A DNA stretch of 64,000 nt from Timema cristinae (lineage: Eukaryota; Arthropoda; Insecta; Phasmatodea; Timematidae), in contig JBCFYV010001001.1 of the NCBI GenBank assembly GCA_039000515.1, forward strand, positions 9,011,873-9,075,872. The letters are read 5' to 3'. The notes under the pieces were generated by a model that worked only from the letters and a program-made list of their open reading frames with translations, ran no database searches and was not told the DNA's origin. A program made the position numbers and the translations under genes. Shown one piece after another: positions 55,436 to 64,000 of the stretch (position 1 is its first letter; every line of letters begins with the position of its first letter).

Positions 55436-56079
55436 CTAAATTTAAAACCTTCGGATATCTTCGGAAAGTAAAAAACACTTTTAGTTGTTTCATCTGGATC
55501 TAGCACAACTGATGCGAGATAGTCACAATATTTCTAAGAAATATTGACATATCTCCTACATACAGCTTTACCTCAACAAACCTATAATCTTAATTCTAAA
55601 AACAAAAACAATTGATCAGTAGTTCACAATACACTATACCACCATTTTTATATATACACATTTCCGATAGTATTTCTATGTTAGTATATCTCATGGTCAT
55701 AAAGTTACTAGGAACGAAGATATTCGGGAAAACAATAAAAAACACAATTTTCATTACCGTTTACGCGCGGTTAAATTTATATGCATACAATCGAATGCTG
55801 GAAACTTTTGACTAAATATTTATAAAAGTAAAGTGAAAATGGAAACTAATACTTAGCTCACTCATTTGGTAATTTTCTGAAGTGACGTCTGATTTTCGCC
55901 TAAAGTTACTGGACTAAAGCAATATTAACTTTACATGAACATATTTTCTTAGCTAGGCTTATTGTATTATTAAATGTATATTTAGCTAGTGAACACCAAT
56001 ATCATAATTGCCATTATATATATTATATATAAATAAACTTAAATGATGGGTTGGACTAGATACTTTATTATTATTATTA
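55436..56079. other. Non-coding, bracketed by GGCCTAAA units
   Basis: AT-rich; a 67-codon frame at 55612-55815 is unassigned. Stray cctaaag units near 55898 suggest that the array once extended across or flanks an inserted segment. Confidence 0.4.
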
Positions 56080-56275
56080 GTGAGAGAGAAAGTGAACGAA
56101 TGTGGTGTGTGTGTGTGTGAAGAGAGAGAAAGAGACAGAGAGGAAGTGAGTGTGTATGTGTGTGAGAGAGTATGTGAGAGAAAGTGCCTTATAAAGTGTG
56201 TGAGGGAATTGTGTAAGAAAGAGAGTGTGTGTGAGTGTGTGGGTGAAATTTTGGGAAGGAGACTGTGAGGGGTAT

Positions 56276-56326
<51 letters not shown>

Positions 56327-56893
56327 AGATAAAGAAAATGTTAGAGAAGGTTTGAGTGAAAGAGAATTTGAGAGAAAGATTGATACCAAGAGTATAATAA
56401 AAAGAGAGGTTGAAAGAGAGTTTGAGACTAGAGAGATAGTTTGATTGTGATGAAGTTCGAGAGAGAGAATTTGAGAGATGAAGTGTTTGAGGGGAAGGGT
56501 GATTTTGAGAGAGAAAGTCTGAGAAATAATTTGAGACAGATAGACTTTGAGACAGAAAGGTGTTTGAGAGAGAGGAAGTATGTGAGAGTGGGTGAGAGAA
56601 AGTTTGAGAGAGAGGAAGAATTTGATAGAAAGATTTTGAGAGAAAGAGAGTGAGTTTAAAGAGAGTTTAAGAGCGAGTGTGATAAATATATTGTGTTAAA
56701 GATTGTTTAATAGTGTGTGTGTGTGTGGGGGGGGGGAGAGTGGGTGAGAGACGGAAAAGTCTTAGTTAAAATGAGATCAGATGTGTGAGAGTGTGTGAGA
56801 GTTGTGTGATAGAGAGTGTGTGAATGACTGTGTGAGGAGAAAGTGTCGAGAGGAGAGAGAGTGAGAGAGAGAGAGAACGTGAAAAGATAGCCG
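56080..56893. repeat. GA/GT-rich microsatellite array, about 810 bp
   Basis: Plus strand is made of gagagaga, gtgtgtgt and intermediate words such as gagagagaatttgagag. It adjoins the inverted composite repeat (56894-57673) just as the CT/CA array at 21.5 kb adjoins copy 1, so it is treated as that element's internal or terminal array. Open frames on both strands here are repeat translation. Confidence 0.92.
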
Positions 56894-57673
56894 TGGTACA
56901 CAAAATATTACTTTAAATATCCCCCCTTCAAATTTTAGTAGCAACATGGAAACATAACTGAACTTATTGTATTTGTATTGTGTTAATATTTGATAAAATG
57001 AATATCAAAACCCTTATTTGAAAAACATTAACGCTAAAACCCATATTTATATAATTAAAATGGCTATTTTTAAACATATTTCAAGATCATTTGATTATTT
57101 TTTATCTTATAATACATACTAAACATATTTAAACATCATTGTATCGTTTATATATGTTGATTGTTCATGCGCGAAACAAAACGTATAAAATATTATTATG
57201 TAACTGACAACTTAAAACTTTTAATTTGCAAATTATGATCAATATTAATGACTTAAATGCTAATTAAAGATAGAAAAATTCTAATAATAAATAAATGCTT
57301 CCCCAGTCCAGGCAATTTCAATCTAGATGTGTTTTGACCAACATCTAAAGTGAAATCAGCATCCAAAGAGAAATATTTTATTTGCAGATTTAAAGATGTG
57401 TTGACTGTGTTCGGACCAAAAATAAAGATTTATTTATTATTTTTTAGCCAAATATATATATTTTATTTAGAGATGTCATGCAGCCAATAACACAAATAAC
57501 GCTTTCCATGGTAAAAAACTATCTGTGAAAATCAGATTTTCGTGGGAAAATACTATTTTCCCCAACATCCTGGACTTCTAACCGTTAAAGTGAGTGCTCG
57601 TTTGTCAAAATTTGTTCAGCCATTTCCTCGTAATTTTTATAACAGGAAACTGGTTATCTAATTATATATAAGA
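56894..57673 (-). mobile_element. Composite TCTTATAT repeat, inverted copy
   Basis: Read on the minus strand it begins A|tcttatatataattag at 57673. It passes ggaaatggctgaacaaattt, gtccaggatgttgggg, accatggaaagcgttatttg, ctctaaataaaatatatat, tttcgcgcatgaacaatc and caaatgatcttgaaatatg to tgtgtaccacgg, then enters the CT array. Same order as copy 1 but without its internal 105-bp duplication. No ORF, so non-autonomous. Confidence 0.72.
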
Positions 57674-58389
57674 TAAGTATGCTCCTAAGCCTACGGATTT
57701 CCAGAAATTTTCGTTTCAATATTTTGTTTTCCTTTTGTAATTATTCAAGATATGTTTTAATTGTTTGTCTTTTTCACAATTGGTTGACTTGTTTCGTTGC
57801 TTATATTTTGAGAGACCCAATTAACAACAGCTACACCTTCTTTGTTTTCCTTTTTCTGCATATTTTTAGAATATAATATATCTCCCTTGGACGTGCCTGA
57901 CTTTGCAATTTTGGAGGACGACTTTATTTCCAACTCTGGTGGTTGAGGGGGAGAGGGGGTTTAGGGGGAGGACACACACACACATTATTACCAACTTTTG
58001 AGGGGACACTTGGTGGTATTATTATTGTCATTCTCTATAATCACTACTTATATGACATAAATTTAGCCGAATCTAATATTACCTTTTAAATATTTAATTC
58101 GACACTCTCAGATGAACATTAATATAAATTCAAGATTTTCACCATACCCCAAATTGGTTTATGAATAGGCCTATATACAAGAGAGTTTTTCTTTTTATAT
58201 TGATAATCTACCAGTGAACATTGACGTCACCAAACACGTTACTTCTTTAATTAACTACCGTACTATATAAAATTTGTTTATATAATACAATAAATTATGA
58301 TCTTGTACAAAACATGTTCATGTACTACAGCCACGTTATTTATCACATTTAAGAAATATTGTTTCTAAAGTATGTTTTAATGTGAGATG
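57674..58389. other. Non-coding, short G-rich and CA runs
   Basis: A G-rich run near 57946-57972 (gagggggagagggggtttag) and a short CA repeat follow a 65-codon frame without recognisable features. Confidence 0.45.
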
Positions 58390-58421
58390 GATAACTTGAT
58401 GGATGGATGGATGGATGGATG
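58390..58421. repeat. (GATG)n microsatellite
   Basis: Six GATG units, ggatggatggatggatggat. Confidence 0.9.
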
Positions 58422-58929
58422 TGGGCTTTCCCTAAAGTAAAAATATTGGAGGTCCTCCAAATATTTTACTCGTCACGATATCATTTACTATTTGTTTCTT
58501 AATATAATGCCTAGATTCAATGTTAGTATTTTTCCCTTGGATAACATTTTCGGAGACACCATAAATAAGGGAGGGTACTGCAGGCCTTTTAATTTGTTTT
58601 TCTTAGGCAAGTTTAGCATTTAGGCCTGAAAGTCTTGTTCATAATCATCGCGAGAAAAAAAATCTGAGAAAATAAAATAAGAATCAGGATTTCATTTTCT
58701 ATCCCCTTCACTATTGAATACATCTTCGTCTGACATCAGAATCTTTATGATAGTATCGTGCAAAACACCATATCCCTTAGTTAGATTACTTTTATTGCAC
58801 ACGGCAACGATAGTATTGTTACGATACTTTTCATAACACTTCACGCATAAATAATAGGAAAGCTTACAAAAAATCCAAGCAGTTACTATTCACAGTGACT
58901 TTGGTAGCATACTAAGACATAAATAAGAA
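58422..58929. other. Non-coding, nothing recognised
   Basis: AT-rich, no gene. Confidence 0.45.
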
Positions 58930-59210
58930 GTTAATAACGAGCGCGACACCGCACAGTCACATGTACTGAACAAAAGCAAGCTCGGCTAGGCCACAAGCCG
59001 ACGTCACAGCAGCGCCACACTAGGGTAGAGCTGAATGAAGGCCGGTATAGGAAACGTGCCTACCTTGTACTCTAGTAACCTCAGTGATCTCTATACTATA
59101 CTGGATGGACATACACACATCCTTGCAACGAACCAAATCCTGACGCTTAAGTTTGCCATCTGCTTGGTTGCGAGGGGACAGATATAACGGTTTCTTTCAA
59201 CGTTCTTACG
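58930..59210. other. CpG-richer block
   Basis: Includes gagcgcgacaccgcacagtc and caagccgacgtcacagcagc; gacgtcac contains a CRE-type half site. A 65-codon minus frame (59091-59288) is unassigned. A small promoter is possible on composition alone. Confidence 0.25.
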
Positions 59211-60819
59211 CAAAAACGTGTTTCTGTTGATTAAAAGTATTATTGTTTGAAAATAGTGAAGTATTATAACCCATTTGGCCGAAGACACCTTTACGCTAAA
59301 GGATACACAATTCAGTTTTAAAGTTCATATTGTACAAATACGAATAAAATCTTTATATATTAAAATATGTAGCAATCTTTCATGTTGTTTACATTCTGCC
59401 AAAACTATGAGACATATTAAGTTGGTTATTAGCTTATATATTGGTTTCAGATACAATATTTTAATATTGATAGTTCGATAACTATAATGAATAAGGTATC
59501 TTAAAACTTGATTACATTTGTTTGAAAATGCTTGGTGTAGTTTCCATACGTTCAAACGATCACGTATGCCATGATCACGATCAAATTAATGTTTACTTAA
59601 GGTTAACTTAACATAACTTAACATAAAGGATCTCCTCGTGTGTTTAAATGAAAGTGATCACTATGCAGTTAACTTAACGTAAGAGATATCCTGGGAGGTT
59701 TTTTACTTTATGTGAACGTTACTTGAAGGGTATCACGTGATCTAGCCAGCCAATCATTATGCAAGTGACATCATCAGTGCTAATCAGTAATTCATTTGTT
59801 GGTTTTATGATCAAGGTTAACTCTTTAGCTTCAGTTCTAGTGATCAGACATTGAAACAAAGTAATTAAACTAAAATAGGAAAGCTAAATTTATCAAAAAT
59901 TTTAATAATAGATATTTATTATATCGATTGAAAAGTGTAAACATTCACAGATCATCACTTTACGAATAGTATAAATGTGTGGTCTCGTTATCTTAGCATT
60001 AATTTTGTTTGACTATTTAATGACTTACTTATGTATATTATTTGTACTTTAAATCTTTTGGTGTGTGGCTGTTACATTTGACAGGTTTGGCCTATTTTAT
60101 AATTTTAAGATGCTATGGTAATTATGCATTGTTTATTTTGGCCACTGCGCATTTAATTCCACAAGCACTAAAAAGTTCATTTTACAACAATTTAATAAAA
60201 ATTAACTTAGTTTTTAATTCGTGTGGTTGTATAAAACACTGTGTTTATAAATTGAACGCCAAGTGTACAAAATAAAGAACTATGAATGCCGTAGAGTTTA
60301 TAATCGTTCTTAATTTATACACATTGGTAGCCCATTTTAATTCTCTCAGGTTGATAAAATAAAACAATGTTTAGGGTTTTGAAATAAAACAATGTTTAAG
60401 GTTTGAAATAACACTTTTTAGGAGTATGGGGAAGGGCATCAAGGAGGGAATAATATAAATACTGTGTAGGCCTTGTCGTTATTGTTATCATACTGCTAAA
60501 CATTTTTAACACAATTATTCACTGAGTAGCAAGTCGGTTTAACTAAATATTAAATACAAAATGCGTTTCTTAAATGCTTTTTATTTAATTTTGAAACCCA
60601 TAAATTAGGAAATTTACTTACCATATACGTGTATTTGTATAAAATTACTTTTTGTACAATTAATCTGTAAGTTATGTATCATTAATTGTAGTGGCGTTAT
60701 TTTATCGATTCGTACCACACTTAGTTTTTAGGGAGAAAGATCATAAAGTGAGTCTTAGACAAATCGTCATAATTTAAATTATCGCTATAAAATAATGCAA
60801 ACTACGCATTACATCCTTG
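59211..60819. other. Non-coding, nothing firmly recognised
   Basis: AT-rich. Short duplications such as aacttaacataa (59608-59630) and ataaaacaatgtttagggtt (60357-60405, twice) are present. Several 60-80-codon frames have no recognisable product. Confidence 0.4.
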
Positions 60820-61150
60820 TTTGATATTATTATTATTATATTATTATTATTATTATTATTATCACTATAAGGCTGACTCACTCACTGACATTAATATTTA
60901 CCCATTTTCAGATGAGTTAGAAACTTGAAATTTGGCAAACTTATAGCTTTTAGCCTGTAACCGATGGGGAGATTCCGAAAAGCTTAAAAAAAAATTTTCA
61001 TCCCCCCAAAAAAAATTAAAATGGTGGAGCAACTTTAAAGTTGGTGCGGACCATTTTTGGAGGTCTCTTTGGGTTAAACGGTAAAACCTATAAAAAAAAC
61101 GCTCTGAAATTACATTAGTATACATCCACTTGCAAAGAAAACTCACTGAG
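60820..61150. repeat. ATT tract followed by a GACTCACTCACTGA-type repeat
   Basis: ATT repeats at about 60827-60860, then ggctgactcactcactgaca and gttagaaacttgaaatttgg + caaact. Sequences of this kind (tgactcactcactga... gaaacttgaaatttggca) recur in animal genomes as interspersed repeats; this statement is from memory and the family name is not known. The minus strand is open for 82 codons (60898-61146) with no domain recognised. Confidence 0.4.
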
Positions 61151-61288
61151 AGTTTGGAGGTGTGGCCCCTAACGAGAAAAGCTAGTTTTATATTTTAAAA
61201 CGTCATAATTGTAAATTCTTCACAGTTAAAAAATGTGGACTAATTGTAAAATAACCTTCTTAGAAGCTCATACTAAAGTCTGTTCAGC

Positions 61289-61386
61289 GTAGGAATTGTT
61301 TTATAAAAGACCTTTTCTCCTACCAGAAATTTATTATATAGTAGGATATTGGTAGGAAAAAAGACCTTTCAGAGAATAATTCCTAC
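61289..61386. repeat. Hairpin, 37-bp arms
   Basis: Left arm 61289-61325 (gtaggaattgttttataaaa, gaccttttctcctacca) pairs imperfectly with 61350-61386 (tggtaggaaaaaagaccttt, cagagaataattcctac); 24-nt loop. The words gacctttcaga and aaaaaagacc also occur at 28.41 kb (gggaaaaaagacctttcaga), suggesting a dispersed family. Confidence 0.65.
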
Positions 61387-61649
61387 CGGGAATGGAGTAT
61401 ACCTGTATCTTCCTCATGTCACTCTTATTACATATGTATCTATACTAGTCATTTTTACCAATTGTTTCACTACCGCTGTATTTAATAATGTATCTCTTGA
61501 CCAGGGCCACTATCAGGGTGTGCAAATGATGTGGCTGCACAGGGCCCCATGAGCTCGGGGGCCACGTGCTTTCTTATGTGACAGAGGATAAAAACAAGTT
61601 GGGGTTGGAAATTTTTGCTCTTTTAGTAGGCTCCGTGTGTATACGATCC
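61387..61649. other. Non-coding; agggccccatgagct segment
   Basis: ccagggccactatcagggtg + tgcaaatgatgtggctgcac + agggcccc (61501-61550) resembles the border of a hAT-like 'CAGGGCC' element, but no second border was found. Confidence 0.3.
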
Positions 61650-61936
61650 TCCTGGTGGTCTAGGGGTAAGGCGATGGACTTTCTGTGCTGTGGTCCGAGC
61701 TTCAATCCTTGGTCCCGGCACAGATTTATCTGATTGCCATACCCTTCCTTCACCTCTGACAAGACGTGTATTAATCACAACTTGTGAATGTGGGGAATGC
61801 CAGGCCTTCATCGTGGTTCGGATTCCACGTTAAACTGTAGGTCCTCCATTTCATCTCACAATCATCCTACCATTACACATTAGCTTAAGTGCCTATAACC
61901 CAAACGGGTAGTAAGACGCGGTGATAATAATAATAA
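61650..61936 (+). mobile_element. SINE-B, near full length, 10-bp target duplication
   Basis: Starts tcctggtggtctaggggtaa, B box gagcttcaatccttgg, longer body variant, tail cctataacccaaacgggtag + taagacgcggtga and taa repeats. tatacgatcc flanks it at 61640-61649 and 61937-61946. The first few bases of the head are missing. Confidence 0.94.
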
Positions 61937-61946
61937 TATACGATCC

Positions 61947-62308
61947 AGCAAATATTATAAGTGTGTAAAAACTAATAAAAACATAATCGTGTCGTTTGGT
62001 TATTGAATGAGTGAAGAGATTTCTCTTTTTTAACTTCACCTATGTGCATTTGTTTGTCTTTCTGTATATTTGGATCAAATGTATTCAGCGCTGTCTGTGA
62101 GCAGCCGACACAGCACCATGCCAGGTGGCATATTACGTAGTACGTGTCGAAATAACATATATCGACCTCAATCAATATTCAATTAATGAAAATAAAAATA
62201 GCGCTGAGTCTATTTGACCTTCATCCACAAAACCTTCATTTTACAATGGGCATAATTATGCTCACATCCAGAAAAGGTGAGCTCATTTCTAATTTTTTTG
62301 GTTTGTTT
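61947..62308. other. Non-coding, nothing recognised
   Basis: AT-rich spacer. Confidence 0.45.
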
Positions 62309-62356
62309 TGCACCGCGTCTTACTACTATTTTGGGCTACCCGCATTTAGTTACGTC
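62309..62356 (-). mobile_element. Solo shared SINE tail
   Basis: gcaccgcgtcttactactat + tttgggctacccgcatttag corresponds to the tail complement and the first bases of the body, then similarity stops. Followed 50 bp later by a longer SINE-A in the same orientation. Confidence 0.6.
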
Positions 62357-62404
62357 AAAGGGGAGGGAGGGAGGATGCTATATTTTATTTATTATTTTAT
62401 TTTT

Positions 62405-62650
62405 ATCACCGTGTCTTACTACCTGTTCAGATTATACGCATACATGATGATAACTCTAATGGAGTAGGGATGAGTAAGAAATCATTTTAGAGGCAATCCA
62501 CCACATTCGCGTGGAAGGAGAGTGGGAAATCATGTAGGAAAACTCACCTTCGATACACCCAAGCGAAATTCTAACACCAACCTTCCCGTCATCAGCAGGC
62601 CAGTTAAACACGAGAGCGACGCCTTCGACCACTCAAATACTGAAGCGGGT
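62405..62650 (-). mobile_element. SINE-A, eroded full length
   Basis: Minus-strand head acccgcttcagtatttgagt + ggtcgaaggcgtcgctctcg, B box region ggtgttagaatttcgc, body with cactctccttccacgcgaat, tail cgtataatctgaacaggtag + taagacacggtga. Older subfamily with the tRNA head still visible. Confidence 0.75.
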
Positions 62651-62659
62651 AGGAAGGTG

Positions 62660-62805
62660 TTATTTTAGAGGAAATTTGGTCACATTTGCTTGGAGAAATA
62701 GTGGGAAATAATTTATTAAAAAAAAGGCCTTTATCTTTCCATCATTTATCAACCAGATAGGATGAGCTGCTTAACGTTTTGCCCGTAAGCCCACCCCTAC
62801 GGGTC
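62660..62805 (-). mobile_element. SINE-A fragment, eroded
   Basis: Plus-strand ttttagaggaaatttggtca + catttgcttgg, agtgggaaataatttattaa, gcccgtaagcccacccctac. Immediately follows the previous copy in the same orientation. Confidence 0.5.
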
Positions 62806-62904
62806 GTGTTAGAATTGACTCAATTTCATGTTATGTAAGCTGTGTAGTAATTTACCATATTTTGATTTATTTCATTCCCAACGCAATCCAAGCCTTATTG
62901 CAGA

Positions 62905-63103
62905 AATAAAGTAAGGATGGGGAAGACAGAACTTAGGAAGTGTATTCCACATTTGAATGAAAGGATGATGGGAAATAATTAAGAGGGGAAAAAAACTTTG
63001 ATATATATATATATCTTTATGGGACTTGACGTCTGATCTCCACATCATCGGCAAACTAAGCAAGACAGCATACATCTTTGTCCATGTGACCACCAGTGCG
63101 GGC
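62905..63103 (-). mobile_element. SINE-A, eroded, with TA expansion
   Basis: Plus-strand cttaggaagtgtattccaca + tttgaatgaaaggatgatgg + gaaataatt, a TA run (63001-63013), gacgtctgatctccacatca + tcggcaaact, catgtgaccaccagtgcggg. Third SINE-A in a row in this orientation. Confidence 0.6.
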
Positions 63104-64000
63104 TACTTTTTAATGAGTAGCTGTTCTAGTCCGCCATTTCTAGAAGTGGGCTTGATGCCAATTTGCTTGCGTAGTATTATAGAACCTACTCAAAACATTA
63201 AAAACGATAATAACATAAATGAGCCACACACTAGCTTGATTCATTGACTGTAGAAAAGTTCAACCTATTCGCCAATCGACATAATGTGCTTATTTTAATA
63301 GCAAAATGTAAGCTCTTTATCTTGGTTCTCTATCTTACGTGGGATCTAAAATCAATAAAAACGATCTAATGAGTTCTTAATATCGACTGTTTGATCTTAT
63401 TGACGATCGATGGTAGTTAAACAGGGCTGCCACGCACGCACCTGAAAAACCAGTACAGAAGGAAAAAAAAAAGATTTTTTTTTATGTCCAACTGAGGAAA
63501 AAAACAAGAGAATTCTGGAATATTTTTGATTTTTTGATATTAAGTTGCAATATTTAAATTGTGGGCCGTTGCATTAAAGAAAACCCGAACTGAAGACAGA
63601 CTCACATTAAATCACTTCTCTTCCCCCACCCCTTTTCCCACCCAACCTTTTCTTTCTCCTTGAAACATTGAGTTGCGTGACAACTATATATATTTCCCCA
63701 TCAAGGTCAAATTCTCTTGTGAGAAACACCAATGGCATGACTTCATATGAGTCAATTATATGAAATAGAAATTTAATTCTTCCATAATACCTTTTAAATA
63801 AAGAGTTTAGAAAAGTGAGAATTTCTTCTGGAAAACATTTAAAATAAAGGGAATTTTGTATTCAGAAAATTGTTGGATTAAATTTCAAGAAACGTCTACC
63901 CGGAATATTTCAATGCCCAGTCGTAATCGAACCAACGATCCATATTATTGATATCTTAAAAACAAACATGTCGACCACGCCCTCTGACTTATTAACATTC
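63104..64000. other. Non-coding to the window end
   Basis: AT-rich, with pyrimidine-rich patches (63620-63655). The sequence near 63890-63960 (gcccagtcgtaatcgaacca) is faintly B-box-complement-like but too little remains to call. Confidence 0.4.

Noticed and set aside
56080..56901. Several ORFs on both strands across the GA/GT array
   Set aside because: Glu/Arg- or Ser/His/Thr-rich products are direct translations of microsatellite words.

Overview
The window is AT-rich invertebrate-type nuclear DNA with no recognisable cellular gene. I found no long open reading frame and no conserved host protein domain; the longest stop-free stretches (about 140 codons) look like chance or repeat translations. 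The signs of an animal genome are many tRNA-derived SINEs, hAT/TTAA/TA-type DNA transposon remnants, dense AT, GT, CT and ATT microsatellites, and CpG-richer islands in an AT-rich background. The species cannot be fixed from this sequence. Names such as SINE-A, SINE-B and SINE-C are labels used here only.

Retroposons dominate. SINE-A (about 245 bp) has a tRNA-like head with a long spacer between A and B boxes, as in class II (Leu/Ser-type) tRNAs. It occurs in young copies (about 1.2, 12.6, 15.2, 19.8, 20.4, 25.3 and 29.7 kb) and in many eroded copies. SINE-B (about 270-300 bp) has a tRNA-Glu/Asp-like head. Five of its eight copies (7.7, 12.1, 16.5, 35.3, 61.6 kb) have readable 10-13 bp target duplications. 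The bodies of A and B are unrelated, yet both end in the same 35-40 nt tail, which can fold into a nested hairpin; the tail also occurs alone. SINE-C is a third tRNA-like family with two copies (32.3 and 38.4 kb).

DNA transposon relics include three copies of a TA-flanked MITE (9.6, 36.2, 41.7 kb), a TTAA-flanked foldback family with arms of about 170 bp (six copies or fragments between 34 and 51 kb), three hAT-like elements with possible 8-10 bp duplications (19.0, 28.9, 52.4 kb), and a 764 bp hAT derivative at 36.6-37.4 kb. That last element keeps a promoter-like region and an 84-codon ORF encoding the start of a TTF/ZMYM-type zinc-finger transposase. A TIR element (4.6-5.2 kb) and hairpins (7.1, 17.0, 61.3 kb) are single copies here.

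A composite repeat occurs three times: about 20.6-21.5 kb and 21.7-22.1 kb in one orientation, and 56.9-57.7 kb inverted. Each copy starts A|TCTTATAT. The two longer copies lead into long CT/CA (or GA/GT) arrays; this resembles Helitron/Helentron elements with internal microsatellites, but no terminal hairpin was established. Other tandem structures are a 53 bp minisatellite (53.9 kb), a 16-unit GGCCTAAA minisatellite (55.1 kb), an 850 bp purine-biased tract (54.1-54.9 kb) and a degenerate minisatellite at 9.3 kb.

Several CpG-richer blocks (about 3.9, 10.5, 14.4, 18.0, 27.3, 29.4, 33.1, 39.7, 42.5, 48.4, 49.7, 54.9 and 59.0 kb) are the best places to look for host promoters or exons, but none carries a recognisable protein. 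The window reads as intergenic or large-intron sequence shaped by repeated retroposition.
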